A stretch of 18,690 nucleotides of DNA from an uncultured Lachnospiraceae bacterium (lineage in GTDB: Bacteria > Bacillota > Clostridia > Lachnospirales > Lachnospiraceae), in NCBI GenBank assembly GCA_902782715.1, contig CACZOG010000279.1, forward strand, positions 1-18,690, read 5' to 3'. How positions within the stretch are numbered: position 1 is the first letter of the stretch; each line of letters opens with the position of its first letter. The notes under the pieces were generated by a model, which ran no database searches, was not told where the DNA came from, and saw nothing but the letters and a program-made list of their open reading frames with translations. This document shows positions 1-8,459 of the stretch, piece by piece. A program made the position numbers and the translations under genes.

Positions 1-10
1 AGGTGATCAC

Positions 11-1285
11 ATGATTAAAAAAGAGATGATTGCAATGTTACTCGCAGGCGGTCAGGGAAGCAGACTCGGTGTGCTGACGGCAAAGGTCGCAAAGCCCGCA
101 GTTTCTTTCGGAGGAAAATACAGGATCATTGATTTTCCGTTAAGTAACTGTATCAATTCGGGTGTCGACACTGTCGGTGTTCTTACACAGTATCAGCCGC
201 TTCGTCTTAATACCCATATCGGAATCGGTATTCCTTGGGATCTTGACAGGAATATCGGTGGAGTTACGGTTCTTCCTCCTTATGAGAAGAGCACGGACAC
301 CGAATGGTATACGGGTACCGCCAATGCTATCTATCAGAACCTGGATTATATGGAAAGCTATAATCCCGATTATGTTCTGATTCTTTCGGGAGACCATATC
401 TACAAAATGGATTACGAAGTGATGCTCGATTTCCACAAGAAGAGCGGATCCGAAGTTACGATCGCGGCTATGCCCGTTCCTTTGGAAGAAGCCAAGAGAT
501 TCGGAATCGTCATCACGGATGAGAACAGGAAGATCACGGACTTTGAAGAAAAGCCCGAAAATCCCAGAAGCAATCTTGCTTCGATGGGAATTTACATCTT
601 TAACTGGAAGACGCTTAAGGAAGCACTGCTCGCAAAATCCGACCAGCCTAATCTGGACTTTGGTAAGCATATCATTCCGTACTGCCATGAAAAAGGCTCA
701 CCCATGTATGCTTACGAATACAACGGATACTGGAAAGACGTTGGAACGCTTCATTCGTACTGGGAAGCAAATATGGAACTTATCGATATCGTTCCCGTAT
801 TCAACCTTTATGAAGAATACTGGAAGATATACACCAAGTCCGATACTCTGCCGCCTCAGTATATAGCGGATAATTCGGTTATTGAGAAATGCCTTATTGG
901 AGAAGGAACGGTAGTTTGCGGGGAAGTATACAATTCCATTATCGGTTGCGGGGTTACAATCGAGGAAGGAACCGTTATTCGTGATTCCATAATCATGAAC
1001 GATACATATATCGGAAGCGGTTGTGAGATCAACAAAGCGATAATAGCAGAAAACGTTAACATCGGTAATAATGTCAGACTTGGTATTGGGGACGAAGTCG
1101 ACAATGAGACCGATCCTCATATTTACAATCACGGACTTGTTACTGTCGGTGAGAAGAGTAATATTCCCGACGGAGTATCTGTCGGAAAGAACTCTGTTAT
1201 CGCAGGCAATATCAAGGCAGATGATCTGGACAATATGTGTTTGGCAAGCGGCAAGACATTGATTAAGGCAGGTGATGAAGCATGA
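11..1285 (+). CDS. glgC: Glucose-1-phosphate adenylyltransferase, catalytic subunit GlgC
   Basis: Makes ADP-glucose from glucose-1-phosphate and ATP, the committed step of bacterial glycogen synthesis in the cytoplasm. The 424-residue protein has the family's usual length. Seen: the nucleotide-binding loop GGQGSRL at residues 13-19, the conserved lysine in AKPAV (K28), the metal-site aspartate in SGDHIYKMDY (about D128), FEEKP at 178-182 and YWKDVGT in the sugar-phosphate site. The last third is rich in the hexapeptide-like pattern of a left-handed beta-helix (roughly 290-400), as in GlgC. The start ATG follows AGGTGA at bases 1-6. The stop overlaps the glgD start in ATGA, so the two are probably translationally coupled and form the GlgC/GlgD hetero-oligomer typical of Firmicutes. 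The other glycogen genes (glgA, glgB, glgP) are not in the window. Identification is firm. Confidence 0.96.
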   Translation: MIKKEMIAMLLAGGQGSRLGVLTAKVAKPAVSFGGKYRIIDFPLSNCINSGVDTVGVLTQYQPLRLNTHIGIGIPWDLDRNIGGVTVLPPYEKSTDTEWYTGTANAIYQNLDYMESYNPDYVLILSGDHIYKMDYEVMLDFHKKSGSEVTIAAMPVPLEEAKRFGIVITDENRKITDFEEKPENPRSNLASMGIYIFNWKTLKEALLAKSDQPNLDFGKHIIPYCHEKGSPMYAYEYNGYWKDVGTLHSYWEANMELIDIVPVFNLYEEYWKIYTKSDTLPPQYIADNSVIEKCLIGEGTVVCGEVYNSIIGCGVTIEEGTVIRDSIIMNDTYIGSGCEINKAIIAENVNIGNNVRLGIGDEVDNETDPHIYNHGLVTVGEKSNIPDGVSVGKNSVIAGNIKADDLDNMCLASGKTLIKAGDEA

Positions 1286-2400
1286 GAGCGATAGGAATCA
1301 TTTTAGCGGGCGGACATTCTAACCGCATGAGAGAACTTGCGCAGAAACGTGCGATTTCGGCCATGCCCATTGCCGGCAGTTACAGAAGTATCGACTTTGC
1401 TTTAAGTAACATGTCCAATTCGCATATTCAGAAAGTTGCAGTTCTTACTCAGTACAACGCAAGAAGTTTGAACGAACATTTAAGCTCATCAAAATGGTGG
1501 GATTTCGGCAGAAAACAGGGCGGACTTTATGTTTTCACACCTATTGAAACGTCTGAAAACAGCAACTGGTACAGGGGAACCGCCGATGCCATCTACCAGA
1601 ATCTCGAATTCTTAAAGATGAGTCATGAACCTTATGTTGTGATCGCATCGGGGGATTGTGTTTACAAGATGGATTACAACAAGCTTCTCGAGTATCATAT
1701 TGACAAAAAATCCGATATCACGGTTGTTGTCAAAGAGATGCCCGAAGGAGAAAATGTAGACAGATACGGCGTGCTTAAGATGAATGAAGAAGACCGTATC
1801 GAAGAATTCGAAGAGAAACCGATTGTAGCAAAATCGAATATCGTATCCTGTGGTATTTATGTTATCAGACGTCGTCTTCTTATCGAACTCATCGAGAAAT
1901 CGAACGAAGAGGGAAGATACGATCTGGTGGCTGATATTCTTATTCGCTACAAGAACATGAAGAGAATTTTCGGATATCGTCTCAACAGCTATTGGAGAAA
2001 TATCGCCAGTGTTGAGGATTATTATGAAACCAACATGGATTTCTTAAAGAAAGATGTCAGAAACTATTTCTTCAGAGAGTATCCCGATGTTTACTCAAAG
2101 GTGGACGATCTTCCTCCCGCAAAATACAATGTGGGCGCACAGATAAAGAACAGCCTTATTTCCAGCGGAAGCATCATCAACGGAACAGTGGAGAACTCCG
2201 TTATTTTCAAAAATGTTTTCGTAGGAAACAACTGTGTGGTTAAGAATTCGATCATTTTGAACGATGTATATATCGGAGACAATACTTATCTTGAGAACTG
2301 CATTGTCGAAAGCAGGGATACGATCAGAGCCAACTCCAACTATGTCGGAGAGGGTGAGATTAAAATTCTGATCGAACAAAACGACAGATACTCAATTTAA
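1282..2400 (+). CDS. glgD: GlgD, regulatory/non-catalytic partner of GlgC
   Basis: Paralogue of GlgC, 372 residues, overlapping its stop by 4 bases. In Firmicutes GlgD joins GlgC in a heterotetramer and raises its activity (known for the family). The sequence supports a non-catalytic role. The pyrophosphorylase loop is degenerate (GGHSNRM at 10-16 instead of GGQGSRL). The lysine of the KPAV motif is replaced by methionine (AMPI, M28). The GDH of GlgC is GDC here. The fold is otherwise kept: SGDCVYKMDY, FEEKP, SYWRNIASVEDYY, and a C-terminal beta-helix with ISSGSIINGTVENSVI-type repeats. It is shorter than GlgC because the C-terminal part is reduced. spoVG follows after 29 bases with its own strong ribosome binding site. 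Confidence 0.94.
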   Translation: MRAIGIILAGGHSNRMRELAQKRAISAMPIAGSYRSIDFALSNMSNSHIQKVAVLTQYNARSLNEHLSSSKWWDFGRKQGGLYVFTPIETSENSNWYRGTADAIYQNLEFLKMSHEPYVVIASGDCVYKMDYNKLLEYHIDKKSDITVVVKEMPEGENVDRYGVLKMNEEDRIEEFEEKPIVAKSNIVSCGIYVIRRRLLIELIEKSNEEGRYDLVADILIRYKNMKRIFGYRLNSYWRNIASVEDYYETNMDFLKKDVRNYFFREYPDVYSKVDDLPPAKYNVGAQIKNSLISSGSIINGTVENSVIFKNVFVGNNCVVKNSIILNDVYIGDNTYLENCIVESRDTIRANSNYVGEGEIKILIEQNDRYSI

Positions 2401-2429
2401 AATCCTAATGATGCGAGGAGGGGAAAAAA

Positions 2430-2690
2430 ATGAAGATTACAGATGTTAGGGTTAGAAAAATGACGGACGGCGGCAAGCTTAAAGGCGTTGCGAGCATTAC
2501 ATTCGATGATGAGTTCGTAGTACACGACATTAAGATTATCGAAGGCGAAAAAGGATTGTTTGCGGCTATGCCTTCAAGAAAGGCCGGAGACGAAGGTTAC
2601 AGAGATATTGCACATCCCATTAAAACAGAAACAAGAACTTATATTCAGACAGAAGTCCTTAAGGCTTACTCGGAAATGCCTGAGGAATGA
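2430..2690 (+). CDS. spoVG: SpoVG, small RNA/DNA-binding regulatory protein
   Basis: 86 residues, almost entirely matching the SpoVG family: the start MKITDVRVRK, then GKLKGVASITFDDEFVVHDIKIIEG, then the basic FAAMPSRK stretch near residues 44-51. SpoVG is a small dimeric nucleic-acid-binding regulator in Firmicutes, named for cortex formation and asymmetric septation in Bacillus and linked to virulence and envelope genes elsewhere. It is also found in non-sporulating species, so it does not prove spore formation here. A strong AGGAGGGG ribosome binding site (2416-2423) lies 6 bases before the ATG. It is the last gene before a strong terminator, so it is probably read through from glgC-glgD. 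No separate promoter is visible in the 29-base gap before it. Confidence 0.95.
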   Translation: MKITDVRVRKMTDGGKLKGVASITFDDEFVVHDIKIIEGEKGLFAAMPSRKAGDEGYRDIAHPIKTETRTYIQTEVLKAYSEMPEE

Positions 2691-2721
2691 TCGGAATAAA
2701 GTATCAGGGGATAAATATAGG

Positions 2722-2759
2722 AAACAAAGGGAGCGGACTGAGGTCCGCTCCCTTTGTTT
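2722..2759 (+). terminator. Rho-independent terminator after spoVG
   Basis: Perfect 17-bp inverted repeat: left arm 2722-2738 (AAACAAAGGGAGCGGAC), four-base loop 2739-2742 (TGAG), right arm 2743-2759 (GTCCGCTCCCTTTGTTT). The GC-rich core of the stem is followed by a T-rich tail and preceded by an A-rich stretch, so the hairpin could also terminate transcripts from the minus strand. It lies 31 bases after the spoVG stop and separates the glgC-glgD-spoVG unit from pth-mfd. Confidence 0.93.
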
Positions 2760-2770
2760 GTGTCAGAGTA

Positions 2771-2798
2771 TTCAAATCGCTTAAATATATGATATAAT
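2771..2798 (+). promoter_or_regulatory. Probable sigma-A promoter for pth-mfd
   Basis: A consensus -10 box TATAAT at 2793-2798 is preceded, with a 16-base spacer, by TTCAAA at 2771-2776 (4 of 6 matches to TTGACA). It falls right after the spoVG terminator and 35 bases before the pth ATG, where a promoter is needed. The region is AT-rich, so other -10-like hexamers overlap it and the exact start site is uncertain. Confidence 0.65.
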
Positions 2799-2833
2799 AA
2801 ACTGTTATATTATTGTTTGAAGAGGGTTTTGAA

Positions 2834-3436
2834 ATGTTTGTTATAGCTGGACTTGGAAATCCGGGTAAAGATTATGAGAAGACAAGACACAATGCGGGCT
2901 TTTGCTGCATCGATGTTCTTGCATCCAGATACAATATAAATATAAGGGAAAACGAGCATAAAGCGCTTGTCGGAAAGGGTTATATCGAAGGGCAGAAAGT
3001 CATTCTGGTAAAGCCACAGACTTACATGAATAATTCGGGAGAAGCCATAAGGGAGATCACCGATTATTACAAAGTCGATCCCGAATCTGAACTTTTGATC
3101 CTTTATGATGATATCTCGCTTGATGTCGGAATGTTAAGGATAAGGGATAAGGGCTCGGCCGGCGGACATAACGGTATAAAGAGCATAATATCCCATCTCG
3201 GCACACAGAATTTTTTAAGGATAAAAATAGGCGTGGGCGATAAAGTGCCGCAGGGCGACCTTGTCGACCATGTTCTCGGACATTTTAACGCCGACGATTC
3301 GAAGATGATGAAAGAGGCTTTCGAAAAAGGCGCCGAAGCCGCAGTAATGCTTTTGGGCGGCGATCTTGAAAAAGCCATGAACATTTATAACAGAAAGAAC
3401 AAACCGCAAGAAGATAAAGATGGAAGTGTTTTATGA
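2834..3436 (+). CDS. pth: Peptidyl-tRNA hydrolase
   Basis: Cleaves peptidyl-tRNA released from stalled ribosomes and so recycles tRNA. The 200-residue protein has normal length and motifs: GLGNPGKDYEKTRHNAGF with the catalytic histidine H19, PQTYMNNSG (N66), YDD at 91-93 and GSAGGHNGIKSI (N113). The start is placed at ATG 2834 because the family begins close to the sequence FVIAGLGNPG and because AGAGGG (2821-2826) is a well-spaced ribosome binding site. An in-frame TTG at 2813 would add seven residues but has no comparable site and does not match the family N-terminus. The gene overlaps mfd by 17 bases, implying translational coupling. The pth-mfd neighbourhood is long known in Firmicutes. 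Confidence 0.96.
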   Translation: MFVIAGLGNPGKDYEKTRHNAGFCCIDVLASRYNINIRENEHKALVGKGYIEGQKVILVKPQTYMNNSGEAIREITDYYKVDPESELLILYDDISLDVGMLRIRDKGSAGGHNGIKSIISHLGTQNFLRIKIGVGDKVPQGDLVDHVLGHFNADDSKMMKEAFEKGAEAAVMLLGGDLEKAMNIYNRKNKPQEDKDGSVL

Positions 3437-6400
3437 TCCGCTTTTTGAAAACGACGAATTCGAAAAAGCGACAAAACTTTTAAAAGAAAAAAAGAATATA
3501 TATGTACCCAATACGACTGACAGCCAGAGAATTCATCTGTCCCATGCTTTCGGTCTTTCTTTTGATGTCCGTCTGATCGTCACATATGACGATATCCGTG
3601 CGGTAGAAATTCTTGAAGAGAGCAGAACGTACGATAAGGAATCCGTATATTTTAAGGGAAAGGACATCTGCTTTTATCAGGCTGACATCTGCGGTAATCA
3701 GATAGTCGGCGAGAGAATGAAGACTTTAAAGAATTTCAGGGAAAAGGAGAAACTGACGGTCATTACCACGATAGATGCCCTGATGACTCCGGTTGTTCCT
3801 CTAGAGGTTTTTAACAATAATATCATTAACCTTAAAGTGCATGATACATGCGAACTTGAGGCTTTGAAACTAAAGCTTGTTCAGATGGGCTATGAGATGT
3901 CCGATGTGGTGGAAAACCCCGGACAGATGAGAGTTCAGGGCGGCATTCTCGATGTTTTCGATCTCACACTCGACAATCCTCTGAGGATCGAATTCTGGGG
4001 CGATGAGATCGATTCGATAAGATTCTTTGATGCGCTCAGTCAGAGATCTATCGAGAAAGTTAAAAACGTGGTTTTATATCCTGCCACCGAGACCTTAATG
4101 AATGCAGATCTTTTAAGGGAAGGCCTTAAGAAGATCAATAAGGAATCAAAGGAATACGAGAAGGTTTTAAGAGACAGATTCAAAACCGAGGAAGCTGCGA
4201 GAATTAAATTCGAGAGAGAGAACCTCGAGCTTAAACTCTCCGCTTTTTCAAATAAAGTCAACCTTGACGGATACTTAAAATACTTTTATCCGAAGGCTAT
4301 GGGCTTTTTAAATTTATTTGAAGGAAGAAATGTTTTACTCTGCATAGATGAGCCCAGGAAGGTTGAAAAACGTGCGCTTGAATGCGAAGAAGAATTCAAG
4401 GACAGTTTTACTCACAGAGCTGAAATGGGATATGCGCTTCCCGGACAGCTTAACCTTTTAGAGAACTATTCCGAAGTGATCAGACAGACGAAGGATTTCT
4501 CCTGCGTCAAACTTGCCAGTTTTGATGATACGAGTAAGGATAAGGGCGATTTTACGGTCAACTTCAATCCGATGAGCGTACCGAGTTACAACGGTGCTAT
4601 CAAAGAACTCATCAAGGATCTGGAGAAATATCACCGCGAAGGATACCGCGTTCTTGTTTTCTCGTCATCGAGAACGAGAGCGAGAAGGATCGCGGATGAC
4701 ATTACAAGAGAAGGCATTGCAACCTTTTATTCGGACAACCCTTCGAGAACGCTTAAACCCGGCGAGATCGCAACATATGCGGGCACTTTGAAAAAAGGAT
4801 TCGTTTACAGGAATCTTAAATTTGCCATGCTTTCGGATTCCGATATTTTCGGAAGGGACAGAAGGCGAAGAAGAGGCAAGAAGTATTCCGGTCAGAAGAT
4901 CATCGATTATAACGAATTAAAGGTCGGCGATTACGTCGTTCACGAAGAATACGGCATCGGCATTTACAAGGGAATCGAGAAGATAAGCCAGGATAAGATA
5001 ACGAAGGATTACATGAAGATAGAGTATGCGAAGGGCGATAATCTTTACGTTCCCGCAACATCCTTCGACATCATAGGCAAATATGCTTCTTCGGATGCGG
5101 CAAAGCCGAAATTAAACAGATTAAACGGCAAGGAATGGGTTGCCACAAAGGCCAAAGTAAAAGAGAGCGTTGTGGAGACCGCAAGAGAACTTGTCGAGCT
5201 TTACGCAAAGAGGCAGCAGCTTAAAGGCCATGTATACGAAAAAGATACCGTATGGCAGAGAGAATTTGAGGAAATGTTCCCTTACGAGGAAACAAGGGAT
5301 CAGATAGATGCGATAAACAGTGTCAAAAACGACATGGAGAGCGGAAAAGTCATGGACAGACTTATCTGCGGAGATGTCGGATTCGGCAAGACGGAAGTTG
5401 CGATCCGTGCGGCTTTCAAGGCGGTCATGGGCGGTAAACAGGTTGTTTATCTTGTTCCGACCACCATTCTTGCGGGACAGCATTTTAACACTTTTAAGGA
5501 CAGGATGAAGGACTATCCGATATCCATAGAACTTATGTGCCGTTTCAGATCTCCCGCACAGCAGAGAGCCACGGCATCGCGTTTAAAGAACGGACAGGTT
5601 GATATCGTTATCGGAACTCACAGACTTCTTTCGAAAGATATAGAGATCAAAAATCTCGGCCTTCTGATTGTTGACGAGGAACAGCGTTTCGGTGTCGGTC
5701 ATAAGGAAAAGATAAAGAAATTAAGAAATGATGTCGATGTACTGACTCTTTCGGCAACTCCCATTCCGAGAACGCTCCATATGAGTCTTACGGGAATAAG
5801 GGATATGTCGCTTCTTGAAGAAGCGCCCGTTGACAGACTTCCGATACAGACATTCATTCTTGAATATAACGAGGAATTCATAAGAGAAGCGATCAACCGT
5901 GAGATATCAAGGGGCGGTCAGGTTTACTATGTTCACAATGTCGTAAGAGATATAGATCTGGAGGCTGAAGCGATTGCGAAGCTCGTTCCGAATGCGAGAG
6001 TAAGATTCGCCCACGGACAGATGAACGAGAGAGAACTTGAAGACATCATGTACGAATTCGTACAGGGCGAGATCGATGTCCTTATAGCGACCACGATCAT
6101 CGAAACGGGGCTTGATATTCCGAACGTAAATACGATAATAATCGACAATGCAGATAAATTCGGACTTGCACAGCTTTATCAGCTTCGCGGAAGAGTCGGA
6201 AGAAGTAACAGAAGCGCATACGCATTCCTTATGTACAAGCAGAATAAGGTTGTAAGCGAGATAGCGCAGAAGAGACTTGAAGCCATAAGGGAATTCACGG
6301 AACTGGGTTCCGGATTCAGGATAAGCATGCGAGATCTTGAGATAAGAGGCGCGGGCAATCTTTTGGGATTCAAGCAGTCAGGTCATATGGAAGCAGTCGG

Positions 6401-6941
6401 ATACGAACTTTACTGTAAGATGTTAAACGATGCGGTCATGGAAGCCAAAGGCGAAGAAAAAGCCGAGGAATTTGAGACAAGGATCGATCTTAACATTGAC
6501 GCATATATGCCTGCCGAGTATATTATTAACGAAAATGAAAAACTTCTTTTATATAAAAGGATCGCTTCCGTTGCGGGCAAAGTGGATTATGATGAAATGA
6601 CAGACGAGCTCAACGACCGTTTCGGAAAGGTTCCGAGAGAAGCCGAATTCCTTTTAAGACTGGCGCTTTTAAAGAGCGAAGCCGCAAAGGAATACGTAAC
6701 TCTGATAAGAGGTTCGAACGGTAAGATAAAGGTTGAACTCTATCCGAAAGCAAAAGTCGATCCGGAGAGGATAGTTGATTTCGTTAATTCCTATCACGGA
6801 CAGATAAGATTTATAAACGGATGCAATCCAGGATTTGAGATAGCCTATAAAACATGCGGCTTAGAAGAGAAGGATGAAGAAGAACTTCTTGTAACGGCGG
6901 AACGATTTATTAAAGACATGAGGGCTATCATAGAGAATTAA
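3420..6941 (+). CDS. mfd: Transcription-repair coupling factor Mfd
   Basis: ATP-driven DNA translocase that removes RNA polymerase stalled at lesions and recruits UvrA for nucleotide excision repair. 1173 residues, full family length. Domain order: a UvrB-like damage-recognition region in the first 350 or so residues (RVQGGILDVF at 171-180); the CarD-like RNA-polymerase-interaction domain at about 498-560 (KVGDYVVHEEYGIGIYKG); and RecG-like helicase domains with Walker A GDVGFGKT (651-658), DEEQ (752-755), SATPIPRTLH (778-787), TTIIETGLDIPNVN (891-904) and RGRVGRS (923-929). The C-terminal TRCF D7 domain lies at about 1015-1130. A run of five arginines (481-485) in the linker before the RNA-polymerase-binding domain is typical of the family. 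The start lies inside the 3' end of pth, and only a weak purine-rich site precedes it. Confidence 0.97.
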   Translation: MEVFYDPLFENDEFEKATKLLKEKKNIYVPNTTDSQRIHLSHAFGLSFDVRLIVTYDDIRAVEILEESRTYDKESVYFKGKDICFYQADICGNQIVGERMKTLKNFREKEKLTVITTIDALMTPVVPLEVFNNNIINLKVHDTCELEALKLKLVQMGYEMSDVVENPGQMRVQGGILDVFDLTLDNPLRIEFWGDEIDSIRFFDALSQRSIEKVKNVVLYPATETLMNADLLREGLKKINKESKEYEKVLRDRFKTEEAARIKFERENLELKLSAFSNKVNLDGYLKYFYPKAMGFLNLFEGRNVLLCIDEPRKVEKRALECEEEFKDSFTHRAEMGYALPGQLNLLENYSEVIRQTKDFSCVKLASFDDTSKDKGDFTVNFNPMSVPSYNGAIKELIKDLEKYHREGYRVLVFSSSRTRARRIADDITREGIATFYSDNPSRTLKPGEIATYAGTLKKGFVYRNLKFAMLSDSDIFGRDRRRRRGKKYSGQKIIDYNELKVGDYVVHEEYGIGIYKGIEKISQDKITKDYMKIEYAKGDNLYVPATSFDIIGKYASSDAAKPKLNRLNGKEWVATKAKVKESVVETARELVELYAKRQQLKGHVYEKDTVWQREFEEMFPYEETRDQIDAINSVKNDMESGKVMDRLICGDVGFGKTEVAIRAAFKAVMGGKQVVYLVPTTILAGQHFNTFKDRMKDYPISIELMCRFRSPAQQRATASRLKNGQVDIVIGTHRLLSKDIEIKNLGLLIVDEEQRFGVGHKEKIKKLRNDVDVLTLSATPIPRTLHMSLTGIRDMSLLEEAPVDRLPIQTFILEYNEEFIREAINREISRGGQVYYVHNVVRDIDLEAEAIAKLVPNARVRFAHGQMNERELEDIMYEFVQGEIDVLIATTIIETGLDIPNVNTIIIDNADKFGLAQLYQLRGRVGRSNRSAYAFLMYKQNKVVSEIAQKRLEAIREFTELGSGFRISMRDLEIRGAGNLLGFKQSGHMEAVGYELYCKMLNDAVMEAKGEEKAEEFETRIDLNIDAYMPAEYIINENEKLLLYKRIASVAGKVDYDEMTDELNDRFGKVPREAEFLLRLALLKSEAAKEYVTLIRGSNGKIKVELYPKAKVDPERIVDFVNSYHGQIRFINGCNPGFEIAYKTCGLEEKDEEELLVTAERFIKDMRAIIEN

Positions 6942-6966
6942 AAGTGTTACGACGGTTCGGCACTTA

Positions 6967-6995
6967 TTGAATTTGAAGCGAAAATGCGATATAAT
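6967..6995 (+). promoter_or_regulatory. Probable sigma-A promoter for the asnS-asnA gene string
   Basis: TTGAAT (6967-6972) and consensus TATAAT (6990-6995) are separated by exactly 17 bases, in the 106-base gap between mfd and asnS. The distance to the asnS ATG (7048) leaves a leader of only about 45 bases. That is too short for a T-box or other tRNA-sensing leader. I see no convincing terminator for mfd in this gap, so read-through from mfd is possible. Confidence 0.75.
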
Positions 6996-7047
6996 ATAAG
7001 TTACGTTTGCAGGCAAAAACGTCTGTAAATAACGAAGGGAGACCAGT

Positions 7048-8439
7048 ATGAAAACAGTAGAAATCAGAGAAATTTTTAGAAACCGCGAACAGTATTTCGA
7101 CAAAGAGATCACGATCGGCGGCTGGGTTAGAAACAATCGTGACTCCAAATCTTTCGGTTTTCTCGTCATCAATGACGGAACATTTTTTGAACCGATCCAG
7201 GTAGTTTACGGTAATAATTTGAATAATTTCGATGATATCTGCAAGATAAATATCGGTGCCGCGTTACTGATCACAGGTACGCTTGTGGCTACACCCGATG
7301 CAAAGCAGCCTTTTGAGATCCAGGCTTCGAAGATCGAAGTTGAAGGCGAATCGACACCCGATTATCCTCTTCAGAAGAAGAGACATACACTTGAATATTT
7401 AAGAACCATCACACATCTTCGTGCGAGAACAAATACTTTCCAGGCGGTATTCAGAGTACGTTCGCTTTGTGCATATGCGATCCATAAATTCTTCCAGGAG
7501 AGAGATTTCGTATACGTTCACACACCTTTGATCACAGGTTCCGACTGCGAAGGTGCGGGCGAGATGTTCCAGGTCACAACATTAGACCTTGCGAACGTTC
7601 CCATGACAGATGACGGCAAAGTTGATTTTACAAAAGATTTCTTCAACAAGCCGACAAACCTTACGGTTTCAGGTCAGTTAAACGGAGAAACATATGCTCA
7701 GGCATTTAAGAACATTTATACATTCGGACCTACATTCAGAGCAGAGAACTCCAACACGACACGCCATGCGGCAGAGTTCTGGATGATCGAGCCCGAAATC
7801 TCTTTTGCCGATCTTGAAGATGACATGCTTCTTGCAGAGAGCATGATCAAATACATCATCAGATACGTTATGGAGAATGCTCCCGAAGAGATGGCATTCT
7901 TTAACAGCTTCGTTGACAAAGGCCTTATCGAGAGACTTGAGCATGTTGTAAATTCCGATTTCGGAAGAGTTACATATACGGAAGCGATCGAAATTCTCGA
8001 GAAGAACAACGATAAATTCGAATACAAGGTATTCTGGGGATGCGATCTTCAGACAGAGCATGAAAGATATCTTACCGAAGAAGTATTCAAAAGACCTGTA
8101 TTCGTTACAAATTATCCCAAGGAGATCAAGGCTTTCTATATGAAGCTTAACGAAGACGGCAAGACTGTTGCCGCTATGGACTGTCTCGTACCCGGAATCG
8201 GCGAGATCATCGGCGGTTCTCAGAGAGAGGACAATTATGACCTGCTTCTTGAGAGAATGAACGAACTCGGACTTAAGAAAGAAGATTACGACTTCTATCT
8301 TGATTTAAGAAAATACGGTTCATCACGTCATGCAGGCTTCGGCCTCGGTTTTGAAAGAATGATTATGTACTTAACGGGCATGGGCAACATCCGTGACGTC
8401 ATTCCTTTCCCCAGAACCGTAAACAACTGTGATCTATAA
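7048..8439 (+). CDS. asnS: Asparagine--tRNA ligase
   Basis: Class IIb aminoacyl-tRNA synthetase charging tRNA-Asn with asparagine, 463 residues. An OB-fold anticodon-binding domain spans about residues 19-105 (ITIGGWVRNNRDSKSFGF). The catalytic core carries motif 2 (FGPTFRAENSNTTRHAAEFWMIEPE region, 226-250) and motif 3 (GFGLGFERM, 430-438). The sequence FRAENSNTTRH fits AsnRS rather than AspRS. The start has an AAGGGAGA-type ribosome binding site 6-8 bases upstream. It is followed after 20 bases by asnA, which makes the amino acid it uses. Direct charging by AsnS plus AsnA means this organism can form Asn-tRNA without depending on the GatCAB amidotransferase route. Confidence 0.97.
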   Translation: MKTVEIREIFRNREQYFDKEITIGGWVRNNRDSKSFGFLVINDGTFFEPIQVVYGNNLNNFDDICKINIGAALLITGTLVATPDAKQPFEIQASKIEVEGESTPDYPLQKKRHTLEYLRTITHLRARTNTFQAVFRVRSLCAYAIHKFFQERDFVYVHTPLITGSDCEGAGEMFQVTTLDLANVPMTDDGKVDFTKDFFNKPTNLTVSGQLNGETYAQAFKNIYTFGPTFRAENSNTTRHAAEFWMIEPEISFADLEDDMLLAESMIKYIIRYVMENAPEEMAFFNSFVDKGLIERLEHVVNSDFGRVTYTEAIEILEKNNDKFEYKVFWGCDLQTEHERYLTEEVFKRPVFVTNYPKEIKAFYMKLNEDGKTVAAMDCLVPGIGEIIGGSQREDNYDLLLERMNELGLKKEDYDFYLDLRKYGSSRHAGFGLGFERMIMYLTGMGNIRDVIPFPRTVNNCDL

Positions 8440-8459
8440 TTTTTCGGAGGCATAAATAA

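Noticed and set aside
698..1132. Long open frames on the minus strand opposite glgC and elsewhere
   Set aside because: They lie wholly opposite well-identified genes, lack ribosome binding sites and recognisable motifs, and look like codon-bias shadows.
2794..2813. AT-rich inverted repeat ATAATA...TATTAT around the presumed pth start site, as an operator
   Set aside because: Six weak base pairs in very AT-rich DNA, overlapping the -10 box; chance cannot be excluded.
2813..2833. TTG start for pth giving a seven-residue extension
   Set aside because: The ATG at 2834 has a well-spaced AGAGGG site and matches the family N-terminus.
6942..6965. AAGTG...CACTT inverted repeat after mfd as a terminator
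   Set aside because: Only five base pairs, a 14-base loop and no T tract; not a credible terminator.
6996..7047. Possible T-box or other riboswitch before asnS
   Set aside because: The leader is too short to hold a T-box, and no specifier or antiterminator structure is visible. ACGTTT...AAACGT is a weak small repeat.
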